A stretch of DNA of 64,000 nt. Origin: an uncultured Clostridia bacterium. GTDB lineage: Bacteria > Bacillota > Clostridia > Christensenellales > UBA1242. A program made the position numbers and the translations under genes. Positions 1 through 6,076 of the stretch are shown one piece after another (the stretch's first letter is position 1; each line of letters starts with the position of its first letter). Where the stretch lies: NCBI GenBank assembly GCA_947366895.1, contig CANBBP010000003.1, forward strand, positions 110,265 through 174,264, in the 5' to 3' direction. Under the pieces are notes generated by a model, which ran no database searches, had not been told where the DNA came from, and saw only the letters and a program-made list of their open reading frames with translations.

Positions 1-685
1 AATATTTTGAAATATCCATTTTTAAAATATGTTTTCCATCTTTTAAACTAGCAACTGCACTTTCTAAATCACGGATAAACATATTAATACCAAAATACTC
101 TTGGTTCCACATATACCACCATTTTTTATATGTAGGTTTGTAACCTCTAGGAGCCAAAGTAAAATAAACAGGTTTACCATCAACTTTTGTATCAAAGATA
201 AAACCCTTATATTCAGGTAATGTTTTTAATGCAGAATAAGAAGTTTTGGAATACAAATCAGTAGAATAATAAAATGAATTTTTATCAACATTATCAAAAT
301 ATAAACTATGGTAACAATCTCCCATAAAATTATTATTAACATTTTCATTTAGTGATAATTTATCTATTGCTTGAAAACCCATAGAGGTTACTGTTTTATA
401 ATGCCCATCTACAACCTCATCACCGTTAACATAAGTATTAACTTGAAAATCATAACAGTAACGACCATTTTTATTTTTGTTTGTAAATAATTTTACTTCA
501 AATGGAAACACTTCTTTAAGTGCTGGGTCAGTTGCAGACAAAGCATTAGCATTTACATTATTTATAACTATTTTCTTATTATGTTTAAAATAATAAGCAG
601 AATAGCCAATAGACACAATAGATAATAATGTTAATATAACTAAAAGTGTGGTAAATATATTAAGTAAAATTTTATTATATCCCAT
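1..685 (-). CDS. Membrane-anchored protein of the mobile element, partial (C-terminus outside the window)
   Basis: The minus-strand frame opens at an ATG at 685 and stays open to the window edge, giving 228 codons. An AGGA Shine-Dalgarno-like stretch lies about 9 bases upstream of the ATG. The first 7 residues are followed by a hydrophobic helix (about residues 7-27, rich in Leu, Ile, Val) and then a soluble Tyr/Asn/Lys-rich region, so I infer an N-terminal membrane anchor with an exported body. I recognise no domain. It is the most distal visible gene of the leftward operon, just after a small membrane protein and a hairpin terminator. In phage-like elements such a position often holds structural or host-surface proteins, but that is inference only. 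Confidence 0.6.
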   Translation of the reverse strand, partial: MGYNKILLNIFTTLLVILTLLSIVSIGYSAYYFKHNKKIVINNVNANALSATDPALKEVFPFEVKLFTNKNKNGRYCYDFQVNTYVNGDEVVDGHYKTVTSMGFQAIDKLSLNENVNNNFMGDCYHSLYFDNVDKNSFYYSTDLYSKTSYSALKTLPEYKGFIFDTKVDGKPVYFTLAPRGYKPTYKKWWYMWNQEYFGINMFIRDLESAVASLKDGKHILKMDISKY

Positions 686-703
686 TATTTTTTTCCTTTT
701 AAT

Positions 704-738
704 AAAAAAAGACTAATTATTTTCAACTAGCCTTTTTT
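704..738 (-). terminator. Intrinsic terminator after the 66-aa membrane protein gene
   Basis: A stem of about 10 pairs (plus-strand arms 706-715 and 728-737, one G-U pair) is followed on the minus strand by a run of seven T. It sits 8 bases after the stop of the 746-946 gene and before the start of the next gene, so it may only partly block readthrough. Confidence 0.6.
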
Positions 739-745
739 TAAATTT

Positions 746-946
746 CTATAATAAATTAAATGTTATTTTGGCAGTTGTTTCTGCTACTTCTTTAATACCA
801 AACATTGTTGGTATTGAAATCCCATTAATTAAAGATGCTACACCCAATATCGCAAAAAATATTACGCACAACAAAAACAATACAACAAAAGTAATACCAA
901 TAGCACGAAGAAAAGAAACCCCCGAATTATATGTTTTATAAGCCAA
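746..946 (-). CDS. Small single-helix membrane protein (66 aa)
   Basis: A 66-residue protein with one strong hydrophobic segment (about residues 17-40) flanked by polar ends. The start is a TTG at 946, supported by a G-rich stretch (GGGGGTG) about 6 bases upstream; there is no ATG in the frame. It belongs to the leftward operon of the mobile element. Size and single-helix topology would fit a holin-like protein, a filamentous-phage-type coat protein or a small conjugation protein; nothing visible decides between these. Confidence 0.5.
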   Translation of the reverse strand: MAYKTYNSGVSFLRAIGITFVVLFLLCVIFFAILGVASLINGISIPTMFGIKEVAETTAKITFNLL

Positions 947-1055
947 ATTTTAACACCCCCCAAGTATTAAATTTTATTTGAATAAATTTCAAGTATTTAT
1001 TCTATGGCAAGATTACACCTTGCACTTACACTTTTATTAAATTAAAAATTAATAT

Positions 1056-1307
1056 CTATTTTTTATTTTTTGCATTATAACAATTTGCACTATCTTTTCT
1101 AGAAGCAAGATAACCACTTCTATATGCTTTCTGCGTTGCAGTTAATGTTTCACCTGTATAAACATTTTTTCCTGTTTTAAGTTCAACAGCTGATTTACGG
1201 GCTTTTTCATCAGGGTTTAATAATGTAAAATCTTTACCATTTTTAGACTTACACTTAACTCCCTCTTTACTTTTATTAAAAGTTGCTTTTTTACCTTTCA
1301 ACTTCAA
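1056..1307 (-). CDS. Small basic hypothetical protein (83 aa) of the mobile element
   Basis: A Lys/Asn-rich 83-aa soluble protein, with no helix long enough to be membrane-spanning. The start is TTG at 1307, with a good AGGTAGGA site a few bases upstream. The gene begins 10 bases after the stop of the 112-aa gene, so the two are probably co-translated. The basic composition and position in an early-type phage or plasmid operon suggest nucleic-acid binding, but no motif proves it. I do not recognise the family. Confidence 0.5.
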   Translation of the reverse strand: MKLKGKKATFNKSKEGVKCKSKNGKDFTLLNPDEKARKSAVELKTGKNVYTGETLTATQKAYRSGYLASRKDSANCYNAKNKK

Positions 1308-1317
1308 ATTCCTACCT

Positions 1318-1656
1318 TTAATTAACTTTTTTAGTATATATAACGGAATCTGCTATTTTTTTAGTTATATCTACAAGAACAGGAGTATCAACTATATTTT
1401 CAACATTGACTAATACTTCAACAATATCACCACATACAAGATTGGCACATATTTCAGGTAAATGACCAGATTGAACACTTAAAGTAACTACATCACCATT
1501 ACCATATTTGTTAATTTCTAAGAATTTAACCATACAATAATCATTACCTTTTTTAGATACGCCTTCAGCACCACCGATATACATTTTTTTAAATCTAACT
1601 AAATTTTGATTATCAAAAACATTAACATTTTCTTTAACTTCTTTTTTCTCTTCCAT
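1318..1656 (-). CDS. Putative OB-fold, ssDNA-binding-like protein (112 aa)
   Basis: A 112-aa protein with an ATG start at 1656 and an AGAGG Shine-Dalgarno element upstream. After a charged N-terminus, residues about 20-100 alternate short hydrophobic strands with Gly and polar turns (a K-K-G-N-D-Y-C-M-V-K-F strand, then V-V-T-L-S-V and D-I-V-E-V-L-V-N-V). That pattern resembles small beta-barrel ssDNA-binding proteins of phages and plasmids. This is a fold-level impression, not a family match. The gene directly follows a region of nested inverted repeats (1729-1882), which would fit a replication or packaging role. Confidence 0.4.
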   Translation of the reverse strand: MEEKKEVKENVNVFDNQNLVRFKKMYIGGAEGVSKKGNDYCMVKFLEINKYGNGDVVTLSVQSGHLPEICANLVCGDIVEVLVNVENIVDTPVLVDITKKIADSVIYTKKVN

Positions 1657-1728
1657 AATTTTTAATACCTCTTTTAATTAATTAACAATCTTTTAACATA
1701 TTCGCGACTATGTTTTTTGATTGCTGGA

Positions 1729-1882
1729 GGTAAGAGTAGGACTTGCACCTAGTTACATTGGAACCCAAAAAACAATGTAACTCTCTTATTTCTCTTACCA
1801 TAGGGAATAAGGAGAACTAAAACCTTATTCCTTAAACCTTGCCCATTATTTTATAAGGAGATTTGACAAGGGGACATAATGG
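1729..1882. repeat. Structured non-coding region with nested inverted repeats (possible origin or cis RNA)
   Basis: Within the 226-base gap between two genes of the element I find several perfect inverted repeats. An outer pair GGTAAGAG (1729-1736) with CTCTTACC (1792-1799) encloses a 10-bp pair AGTTACATTG (1751-1760) with CAATGTAACT (1773-1782). A separate 9-bp hairpin follows, GGAATAAGG (1804-1812) with CCTTATTCC (1823-1831). A 7-bp pair lies at 1843-1849 and 1876-1882. No reading frame with a start site spans the region. Such clustering is typical of single-strand or double-strand origins, packaging signals or structured leader RNAs of small replicons; which one is not decidable here. Confidence 0.6.
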
Positions 1883-2602
1883 CTAAAATAAATTATGTTC
1901 ACGAGCATATTCAAGTAGATAATTAATACATTCGCTAGTATCTTTAAACTTCTTTTGCTCTTTAACGATATCTTTCATATATTCAAAATTTTCAGCTTTA
2001 AACCTAATTAATTGGCTACAATCGGTTATTTCAAATTCTTCTTCATCTTTCAGTAATTCTTCTAATTCATTCTTATTTGTTTCATTTTTATCAGTTTCAC
2101 CAGTGGAACTTTTACTATTTACATAACTAATTATCTCTTTTTTAGTCATAATAGGCTTTAAATTAATACCTAAATCTTTTTCTAAAATTTCAAGAGAAAG
2201 GTTAGATAATTCAACTAATTTTATAAAATCAAAATCTTTAAATTTTTCATTAAAAACACCATTATAAAAAAATCTATCATAAACTGCTAAACAACGAAAA
2301 TATGTACTCTTAGAAATATTAAATACATTTTTAACAAATTCAACAGCTGAATAACAACCAAAACACCAAGAGGATTTAGAATAAGAAAGGTTTAAACCAA
2401 CTAAATTTACAGGAGAACTATCATTTTTACGAAATGAAGAATATTCCTTCCAAAATTCTCTTATTTGATTCAAATAGAAACAAAGTGAAATCCTAGAAGT
2501 ATTACATTTATTAATTTGACTTTTAATATTTTTACAAATATTAGCTAATAAATCATAATCTTTAATTTCAAGCTCTGGATAAATTACAACGATATCTTCC
2601 AT
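1883..2602 (-). CDS. Putative DNA-binding (helix-turn-helix) protein of the mobile element (239 aa)
   Basis: A 239-aa soluble protein with ATG at 2602 and an AGAGG site upstream. Around residues 93-105 there is an I-S-K-S-T-Y-F-R segment that looks like the recognition part of a helix-turn-helix. It is followed by F-I-K-L-V-E-L-S, a pattern I associate with regulatory or replication-control proteins of clostridial plasmids and integrative elements. The C-terminal part is acidic and probably coiled (about residues 170-200). It is the largest complete gene of the leftward operon and lies next to the structured region, so a role in replication or its control is plausible but unproven. Confidence 0.45.
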   Translation of the reverse strand: MEDIVVIYPELEIKDYDLLANICKNIKSQINKCNTSRISLCFYLNQIREFWKEYSSFRKNDSSPVNLVGLNLSYSKSSWCFGCYSAVEFVKNVFNISKSTYFRCLAVYDRFFYNGVFNEKFKDFDFIKLVELSNLSLEILEKDLGINLKPIMTKKEIISYVNSKSSTGETDKNETNKNELEELLKDEEEFEITDCSQLIRFKAENFEYMKDIVKEQKKFKDTSECINYLLEYAREHNLF

Positions 2603-2613
2603 TTTTATACCTC

Positions 2614-2745
2614 TTATTTCATAATCTCATATACTACAAAATCATTTATACCTAATAAAACCAAAGCATTTATTTTTTTTACTAAAACTTTATAATTTTT
2701 ACATTCATAAATTTGGTTTTGGGTCTTTATTAAATACTTAATCAT
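2614..2745 (-). CDS. Small overlapping ORF (43 aa) in the early operon
   Basis: Reading the minus strand, an ATG at 2745 overlaps the end of the 63-aa gene (ATGATTAA shares bases with its TAA stop). It opens a 43-codon frame that ends at 2614, 11 bases before the start of the 239-aa gene. AGAGG lies 9 bases upstream of the ATG. The overlap and tight spacing on both sides argue for a real, translationally coupled gene filling an otherwise empty gap. The peptide is Lys/Ile/Val-rich with no recognisable motif. Confidence 0.5.
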   Translation of the reverse strand: MIKYLIKTQNQIYECKNYKVLVKKINALVLLGINDFVVYEIMK

Positions 2746-2929
2746 ATTGTTTAACCTCTTTTAATAAATAACTTCTATATTTCAAATAAGTAGAAATATC
2801 TGCAGGGAAACATTCTTTTTTATCACACCACAATAAAAAATCTTCTACTACTTGTAAACGAACAGCAGGCGAAATTTCTAAATGTAAATTAATATCTATA
2901 GATAATTCTTCTTTTTCTAAATCTTCCAT
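2738..2929 (-). CDS. Small acidic protein (63 aa), first gene of the leftward operon
   Basis: A 63-aa protein with ATG at 2929 and a strong AAGGAG site. It is acidic at the N-terminus (E-D-L-E-K-E-E-L) and has a W-C-D-K-K-E-C segment, with no known domain that I recognise. It is the first gene transcribed leftwards from the operator region opposite the repressor, the position of Cro or early-regulator genes in phages. No helix-turn-helix is evident. Confidence 0.55.
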   Translation of the reverse strand: MEDLEKEELSIDINLHLEISPAVRLQVVEDFLLWCDKKECFPADISTYLKYRSYLLKEVKQYD

Positions 2930-2947
2930 TTTTTACTCCTTATTTAT

Positions 2948-3037
2948 ATACACAAGTTGTGTATGTTTAATATAGTATATACACACAAAGATAAAAAATC
3001 AACTAAAATTGCAAAAAAAAATACACAATTTGTGTGT
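2948..3037. promoter_or_regulatory. Divergent control region with two palindromic operators
   Basis: Two 17-bp palindromes share the half site ATACACAA. One is perfect (2948-2964, centre G at 2956); the other has one mismatch (3021-3037, centre T at 3029). A single related half site lies between them (about 2979-2988). They bracket the start regions of the 63-aa gene (minus) and the repressor (plus). A TATAAT at 3045-3050 serves the repressor, so the right palindrome would overlap its promoter. The arrangement suggests autoregulation and lysogeny-type switching by the neighbouring HTH protein; binding itself is inferred. Confidence 0.7.
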
Positions 3038-3072
3038 TTTTTTTTATAATTCAATTAAGGAGAATAATTTTT

Positions 3073-3387
3073 ATGAAAAAATTAAAAGAACTAAGAAAAA
3101 AAGAAAATAAAACGCAAGAAGAAATAGCTACAAATGTAGGAATAGAAAAAAGAAATTATCAAAATTATGAACTTGGTATTAGAAAACCAACATTAGAAAC
3201 ATTAATTAAAATAGCAAATTATTTTAATGTAAGTTTAGATTATATTGTAGAAAGAGATTTCAATAATGACATAGGCTATATAACAAATGATGAAAAAGAA
3301 TTAATCACTGACTATAGAAAACTAAATCAAATAAATAAAATTAAAATTCTTGCAGAACTTAAAGGCTTTTTAATTGCACAAAACTGA
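3073..3387 (+). CDS. XRE/Cro-CI family HTH repressor (104 aa)
   Basis: I start the gene at the ATG at 3073 because AAGGAG lies about 10 bases upstream; an in-frame ATG at 3034 falls inside the operator and has no such site. Residues 1-60 form a standard HTH_3 domain (K-L-K-E-L-R-K-K-E-N-K-T-Q-E-E-I-A, then N-Y-Q-N-Y-E-L-G, then K-P-T-L-E-T-L-I-K-I-A-N-Y-F-N-V). The last 40 residues are helical and could dimerise. No cleavage or metalloprotease domain is fused. It faces the leftward operon across palindromic operators, so it is most likely the element's repressor. Confidence 0.85.
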   Translation: MKKLKELRKKENKTQEEIATNVGIEKRNYQNYELGIRKPTLETLIKIANYFNVSLDYIVERDFNNDIGYITNDEKELITDYRKLNQINKIKILAELKGFLIAQN

Positions 3388-3406
3388 TATAAAGGAATAA
3401 AAGCAT

Positions 3407-4144
3407 ATGAAAAAAATATATAAATATCTTTTAGTTTTATTATTAGTAGTTATTTCATCCTCTTTATTTTTTGCTTGCAACCCAATAGAAGAATTAACTG
3501 ATAATGAAGTTATATCAAAGGCAGTAGAAAAAATGGAACAATATTTTCCTAGTAACAAAAAAGTATATTATAATATAAAGTTAGATGAAGAAATAAAGAT
3601 AGAAGAAAAGTATATTGTATCTATAAAATGGAGTTCATCAAATGAACAAATATGCAATTCTCAAACGGGAAAAATAAATGTATCAAGTGAAGATCAAAAA
3701 TTTACTTTAATAGCAAGATTAACATACAAAGATGAAATAAGATTTTTAGATTACAATTTGACAATTCCTAAAAATGTTTATATTAATAATAATCTAAAGT
3801 TTAATAGAGGAAATGAAATTAGATGTGAAATAAAATCATTAAAAATACAAAATGATAAATTATCAATTTCAATTTATCTTCTAAATAATTTGAATAGTAG
3901 AAAAACTATATATGGAATTACAAAACTTCAAGACTTTTCAATAAATTCAACTTATGATAATTTGTACTTAATAAAACAAAAAACTTGTGAGGATATTAAT
4001 CCTAAACGATTTACTTTAAAATATGGTGATTATATTGAACTTACATTACCCGATATAGATATAAAAGAAATGTATGTATATAGACATTTAGCAACTACAA
4101 ACTTTTATTTTACGGTAGATATTGTTGAATGTAGTTTGAGATAA
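3407..4144 (+). CDS. Lipoprotein between repressor and integrase (245 aa), possible superinfection-exclusion protein
   Basis: The signal sequence has basic residues, a 16-residue hydrophobic stretch and a lipobox F-F-A-C with Cys24, so it should be a lipid-anchored surface protein. Residues about 50-125 resemble an atypical bacterial Ig-like domain (a W-S-S-S-N motif, then a strand-rich region ending in Y-N-L-T-I). The rest is strand-rich and unknown. It starts 20 bases after the repressor with an AAAGGA site, so the two are probably co-transcribed. In temperate phages of Gram-positive bacteria (for example TP-J34, with its ltp gene) a lipoprotein in this slot blocks DNA entry of related phages. 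That role is an inference from position. Confidence 0.6.
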   Translation: MKKIYKYLLVLLLVVISSSLFFACNPIEELTDNEVISKAVEKMEQYFPSNKKVYYNIKLDEEIKIEEKYIVSIKWSSSNEQICNSQTGKINVSSEDQKFTLIARLTYKDEIRFLDYNLTIPKNVYINNNLKFNRGNEIRCEIKSLKIQNDKLSISIYLLNNLNSRKTIYGITKLQDFSINSTYDNLYLIKQKTCEDINPKRFTLKYGDYIELTLPDIDIKEMYVYRHLATTNFYFTVDIVECSLR

Positions 4145-4226
4145 AATATATACTAATTCACAAAACGAAACTTTTTTTATATACTTAAAAAATGTGCAAC
4201 TAGCACATAAAGGAGATATATAAAGA

Positions 4227-4539
4227 ATGGAATTTACAAAAGAGCAATTAGAATTGCTTTCAAATTTTTATATATACCGAAAGTTTAAAAATTGAAAAAA
4301 ACATTGAAGAACAAGAAAACTTAATAAAACAAAAACAAAACATTGAACAAGAAATAAATAAATTAAGTGAACAAATTAAAATTCGCAATGCTATTATTAA
4401 TGGAATACTTAAAGGAATTTTACTAGAAAAACAAAACAATAATTTTAACCAACAAGAATTAGAACTAATAAAATTAAGTGGAATAAAACTAGAAAATAAA
4501 AGTTCAGTAACTCAAATAAAAGGAGATACTGAACAAGAA
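4227..4539 (+). pseudogene. Coiled-coil segment, frameshifted and open into the integrase frame
   Basis: An ATG at 4227 with a strong AAAGGAG site starts M-E-F-T-K-E-Q-L-E-L-L-S-N-F-Y but stops after 22 codons. A different frame, open from 4252 with no start codon, encodes an obvious coiled coil (repeated E-Q, K-Q, I-E-Q-E-I, L-S-E-Q-I). It runs without a stop straight into the integrase frame. A single +1 shift near 4275-4282 would join the two parts and add about 100 residues to the integrase. Either a one-base error or mutation broke a small gene fused to int, or the frameshift is programmed. Confidence 0.5.
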
Positions 4540-5583
4540 ATGAAATTACAAAACATATCTATACATAAAAACAAAACTTGTAATACATGGTATACAAGAT
4601 ATAGAGTAAATGGCAAACAAATTTATATTAGTGCAAAAACTCAAAAAGAATGTTATGACAAATTAAAAGAGAAATTGAAGATACTTAAAAAAGAAAAACA
4701 ATCAAAGTTTTATACTTTACAACTCTGGTATGAAAAATGGCTTGAACTTTTTAAGTTTAAAAAAGTAAAAGAAAGTACTTTAAATGATTATAAATTTATG
4801 CTTAAAAATATTAATGAAAAATTGCTTAAAAAAGATATTAGTAAAATTACAAAGATAGAATTAATAGAACAAATTAATAATATTAAAGGTGAAAGACAAA
4901 GGGAAAAGACTTTTGTATTTTTAAAAGATATTTTTACAAAAGCATTTAATTACAATGTTACAAAAGAAAATATATTTTCTATTTTAGAGAAACCTAAACA
5001 TACTAAAAAATGTGGTTCTGCAATGACAGAAGAAGAACAAAACATATTTATTGAAAAATGTTTAAATAACAATGGAATTATATTTTTGATTGCTCTTTAT
5101 CAAGGTTTAAGAAGGGGAGAATGTTTAGCCCTAACAAATGAAGATTTTGATATTAATAATAAATTACTAATTATTAATAAAAGTCAAAATGAACAAAACA
5201 AAATATCTAGTACTAAAAATGAATATAGTAATAGAAAAGTACCATTATTTAATAATACCATAAATTTATTAAAAACAACCAAATTACTAAAAATTAAAGG
5301 CAAATTGTTTAAATATACAACCCATTCCATACAAGATAATTTTAAAAAGATTTTAAAGGAATGTAACTTTAATAAAGATTATAGAATACACGACCTAAGA
5401 CATACATTTATTACAAATTGTAAAAACCAAAACATACCTGAACATATTATACAAAGTTGGGTAGGTCATAACATAGGAAGTAATGTTACAAGTAAAGTAT
5501 ATACACATATCACAAGTGATAAAAAAGAGATAGAAATATTAAATAAATTCTACTCAAATTCTACTCAAAAAAAAGAAGATTGA
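4540..5583 (+). CDS. int: Tyrosine site-specific recombinase (integrase)
   Basis: A 347-aa phage-type integrase. Residues about 5-50 form the arm-binding N-terminal domain (W-Y-T-R-Y-R-V-N-G-K-Q), 58-150 the SAM-like core-binding domain, and 160-335 the catalytic domain. All catalytic residues are visible: Arg191 (G-L-R-R-G-E), Lys233 candidate (N-R-K-V-P-L), His284-x-x-Arg287 (H-D-L-R-H), His310 (V-G-H) and Tyr321 (K-V-Y-T-H-I). It should catalyse integration and excision of the element. The gene ends 70 bases from the 3' end of tRNA-Glu, the usual target of such enzymes. An AAAGGAG site 14 bases before the ATG allows independent initiation, although the frame is open further upstream. Confidence 0.92.
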   Translation: MKLQNISIHKNKTCNTWYTRYRVNGKQIYISAKTQKECYDKLKEKLKILKKEKQSKFYTLQLWYEKWLELFKFKKVKESTLNDYKFMLKNINEKLLKKDISKITKIELIEQINNIKGERQREKTFVFLKDIFTKAFNYNVTKENIFSILEKPKHTKKCGSAMTEEEQNIFIEKCLNNNGIIFLIALYQGLRRGECLALTNEDFDINNKLLIINKSQNEQNKISSTKNEYSNRKVPLFNNTINLLKTTKLLKIKGKLFKYTTHSIQDNFKKILKECNFNKDYRIHDLRHTFITNCKNQNIPEHIIQSWVGHNIGSNVTSKVYTHITSDKKEIEILNKFYSNSTQKKED

Positions 5584-5599
5584 AAAATCAATCTTCTTT
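5572..5599. terminator. Bidirectional terminator between integrase and tRNA operon
   Basis: A perfect 12-bp inverted repeat (arms 5572-5583 and 5588-5599) overlaps the integrase stop codon. On the minus strand it is followed by a run of eight T, so it should end the tRNA transcript; on the plus strand it ends int. Confidence 0.85.
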
Positions 5600-5652
5600 A
5601 AGCACCATATATTGTATTTTTCTCTTACCAACCAAACACAATATATTGAAAA

Positions 5653-5727
5653 TGGTGATCCCGACGGGATTCGAACCCATGATACCGCCGTGAAAGGGCG
5701 ATGTCTTAACCGCTTGACCACGGGACC
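5653..5727 (-). tRNA. tRNA-Glu (UUC), likely attachment site of the element
   Basis: The minus-strand sequence folds as a cloverleaf. The acceptor GGTCCCG pairs with CGGGATC, the anticodon loop is CTTTCAC with anticodon TTC flanked by a 5-bp stem, the T loop is TTCGAAT, and the 3' ACCA is encoded. Its 3' end points toward the integrase gene, the geometry of elements that integrate into tRNA 3' ends. The 3' half should be repeated at the element's other end, outside this window. Confidence 0.95.
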
Positions 5728-5762
5728 ATATTATTGTTTAATTTAACCATTTAATTTAAAAA

Positions 5763-5838
5763 TGGTAGTGGCGGTTAGATTTGAACTAACGACCTTTCGG
5801 GTATGAACCGAATGCTATAACCCCTAAGCTACGCCACC
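5763..5838 (-). tRNA. tRNA-Met (CAU), elongator type
   Basis: The minus strand gives acceptor GGTGGCG paired with CGCCACT (one terminal G-U pair), anticodon loop TTCATAC within a TTCGG/CCGAA stem, T arm GTTAG/CTAAC and encoded CCA. The CAU anticodon could also mark a lysidine-modified tRNA-Ile. The initiator-type unpaired first position is absent, which favours elongator Met. It lies 35 bases upstream of tRNA-Glu in the same transcript. Confidence 0.92.
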
Positions 5839-5856
5839 ACAACTAACAGCATATGT

Positions 5857-5885
5857 ATTATAATTTAATTTTATTGTTGTGTCAA
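5857..5885 (-). promoter_or_regulatory. Consensus promoter of the tRNA-Met/tRNA-Glu operon
   Basis: On the minus strand TTGACA (5880-5885) and TATAAT (5857-5862) are separated by exactly 17 bases, a perfect sigma-A-type consensus. The -10 box lies 18 bases before the tRNA-Met 5' end. Confidence 0.9.
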
Positions 5886-6000
5886 CATTTTTTTTTAATT
5901 TAAAGATACATATTTTGGTATTTAATAAAAAGATTATATATTTTTTATTTTTATTATTTTATTTTCATACCTTTTTTTATAAATTTATTAGTTTAAAATA

Positions 6001-6036
6001 AAAAAAACCATAACTATTTTAATTATGGCTTTTTTA
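6001..6036 (-). terminator. Terminator of the M60 metalloprotease gene
   Basis: A hairpin with CCATAA/TTATGG arms flanked by A and T runs lies 40 bases after the stop codon at 6077 on the minus strand, and ends there in a run of eight T. Confidence 0.75.
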
Positions 6037-6076
6037 TTTACTTTAGTTTTTTTGACAATATATTAATATCTATTAT

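Noticed and set aside
4145..4226. Terminator after the lipoprotein gene
   Set aside because: Only T-rich sequence near 4170-4177 without a convincing stem.
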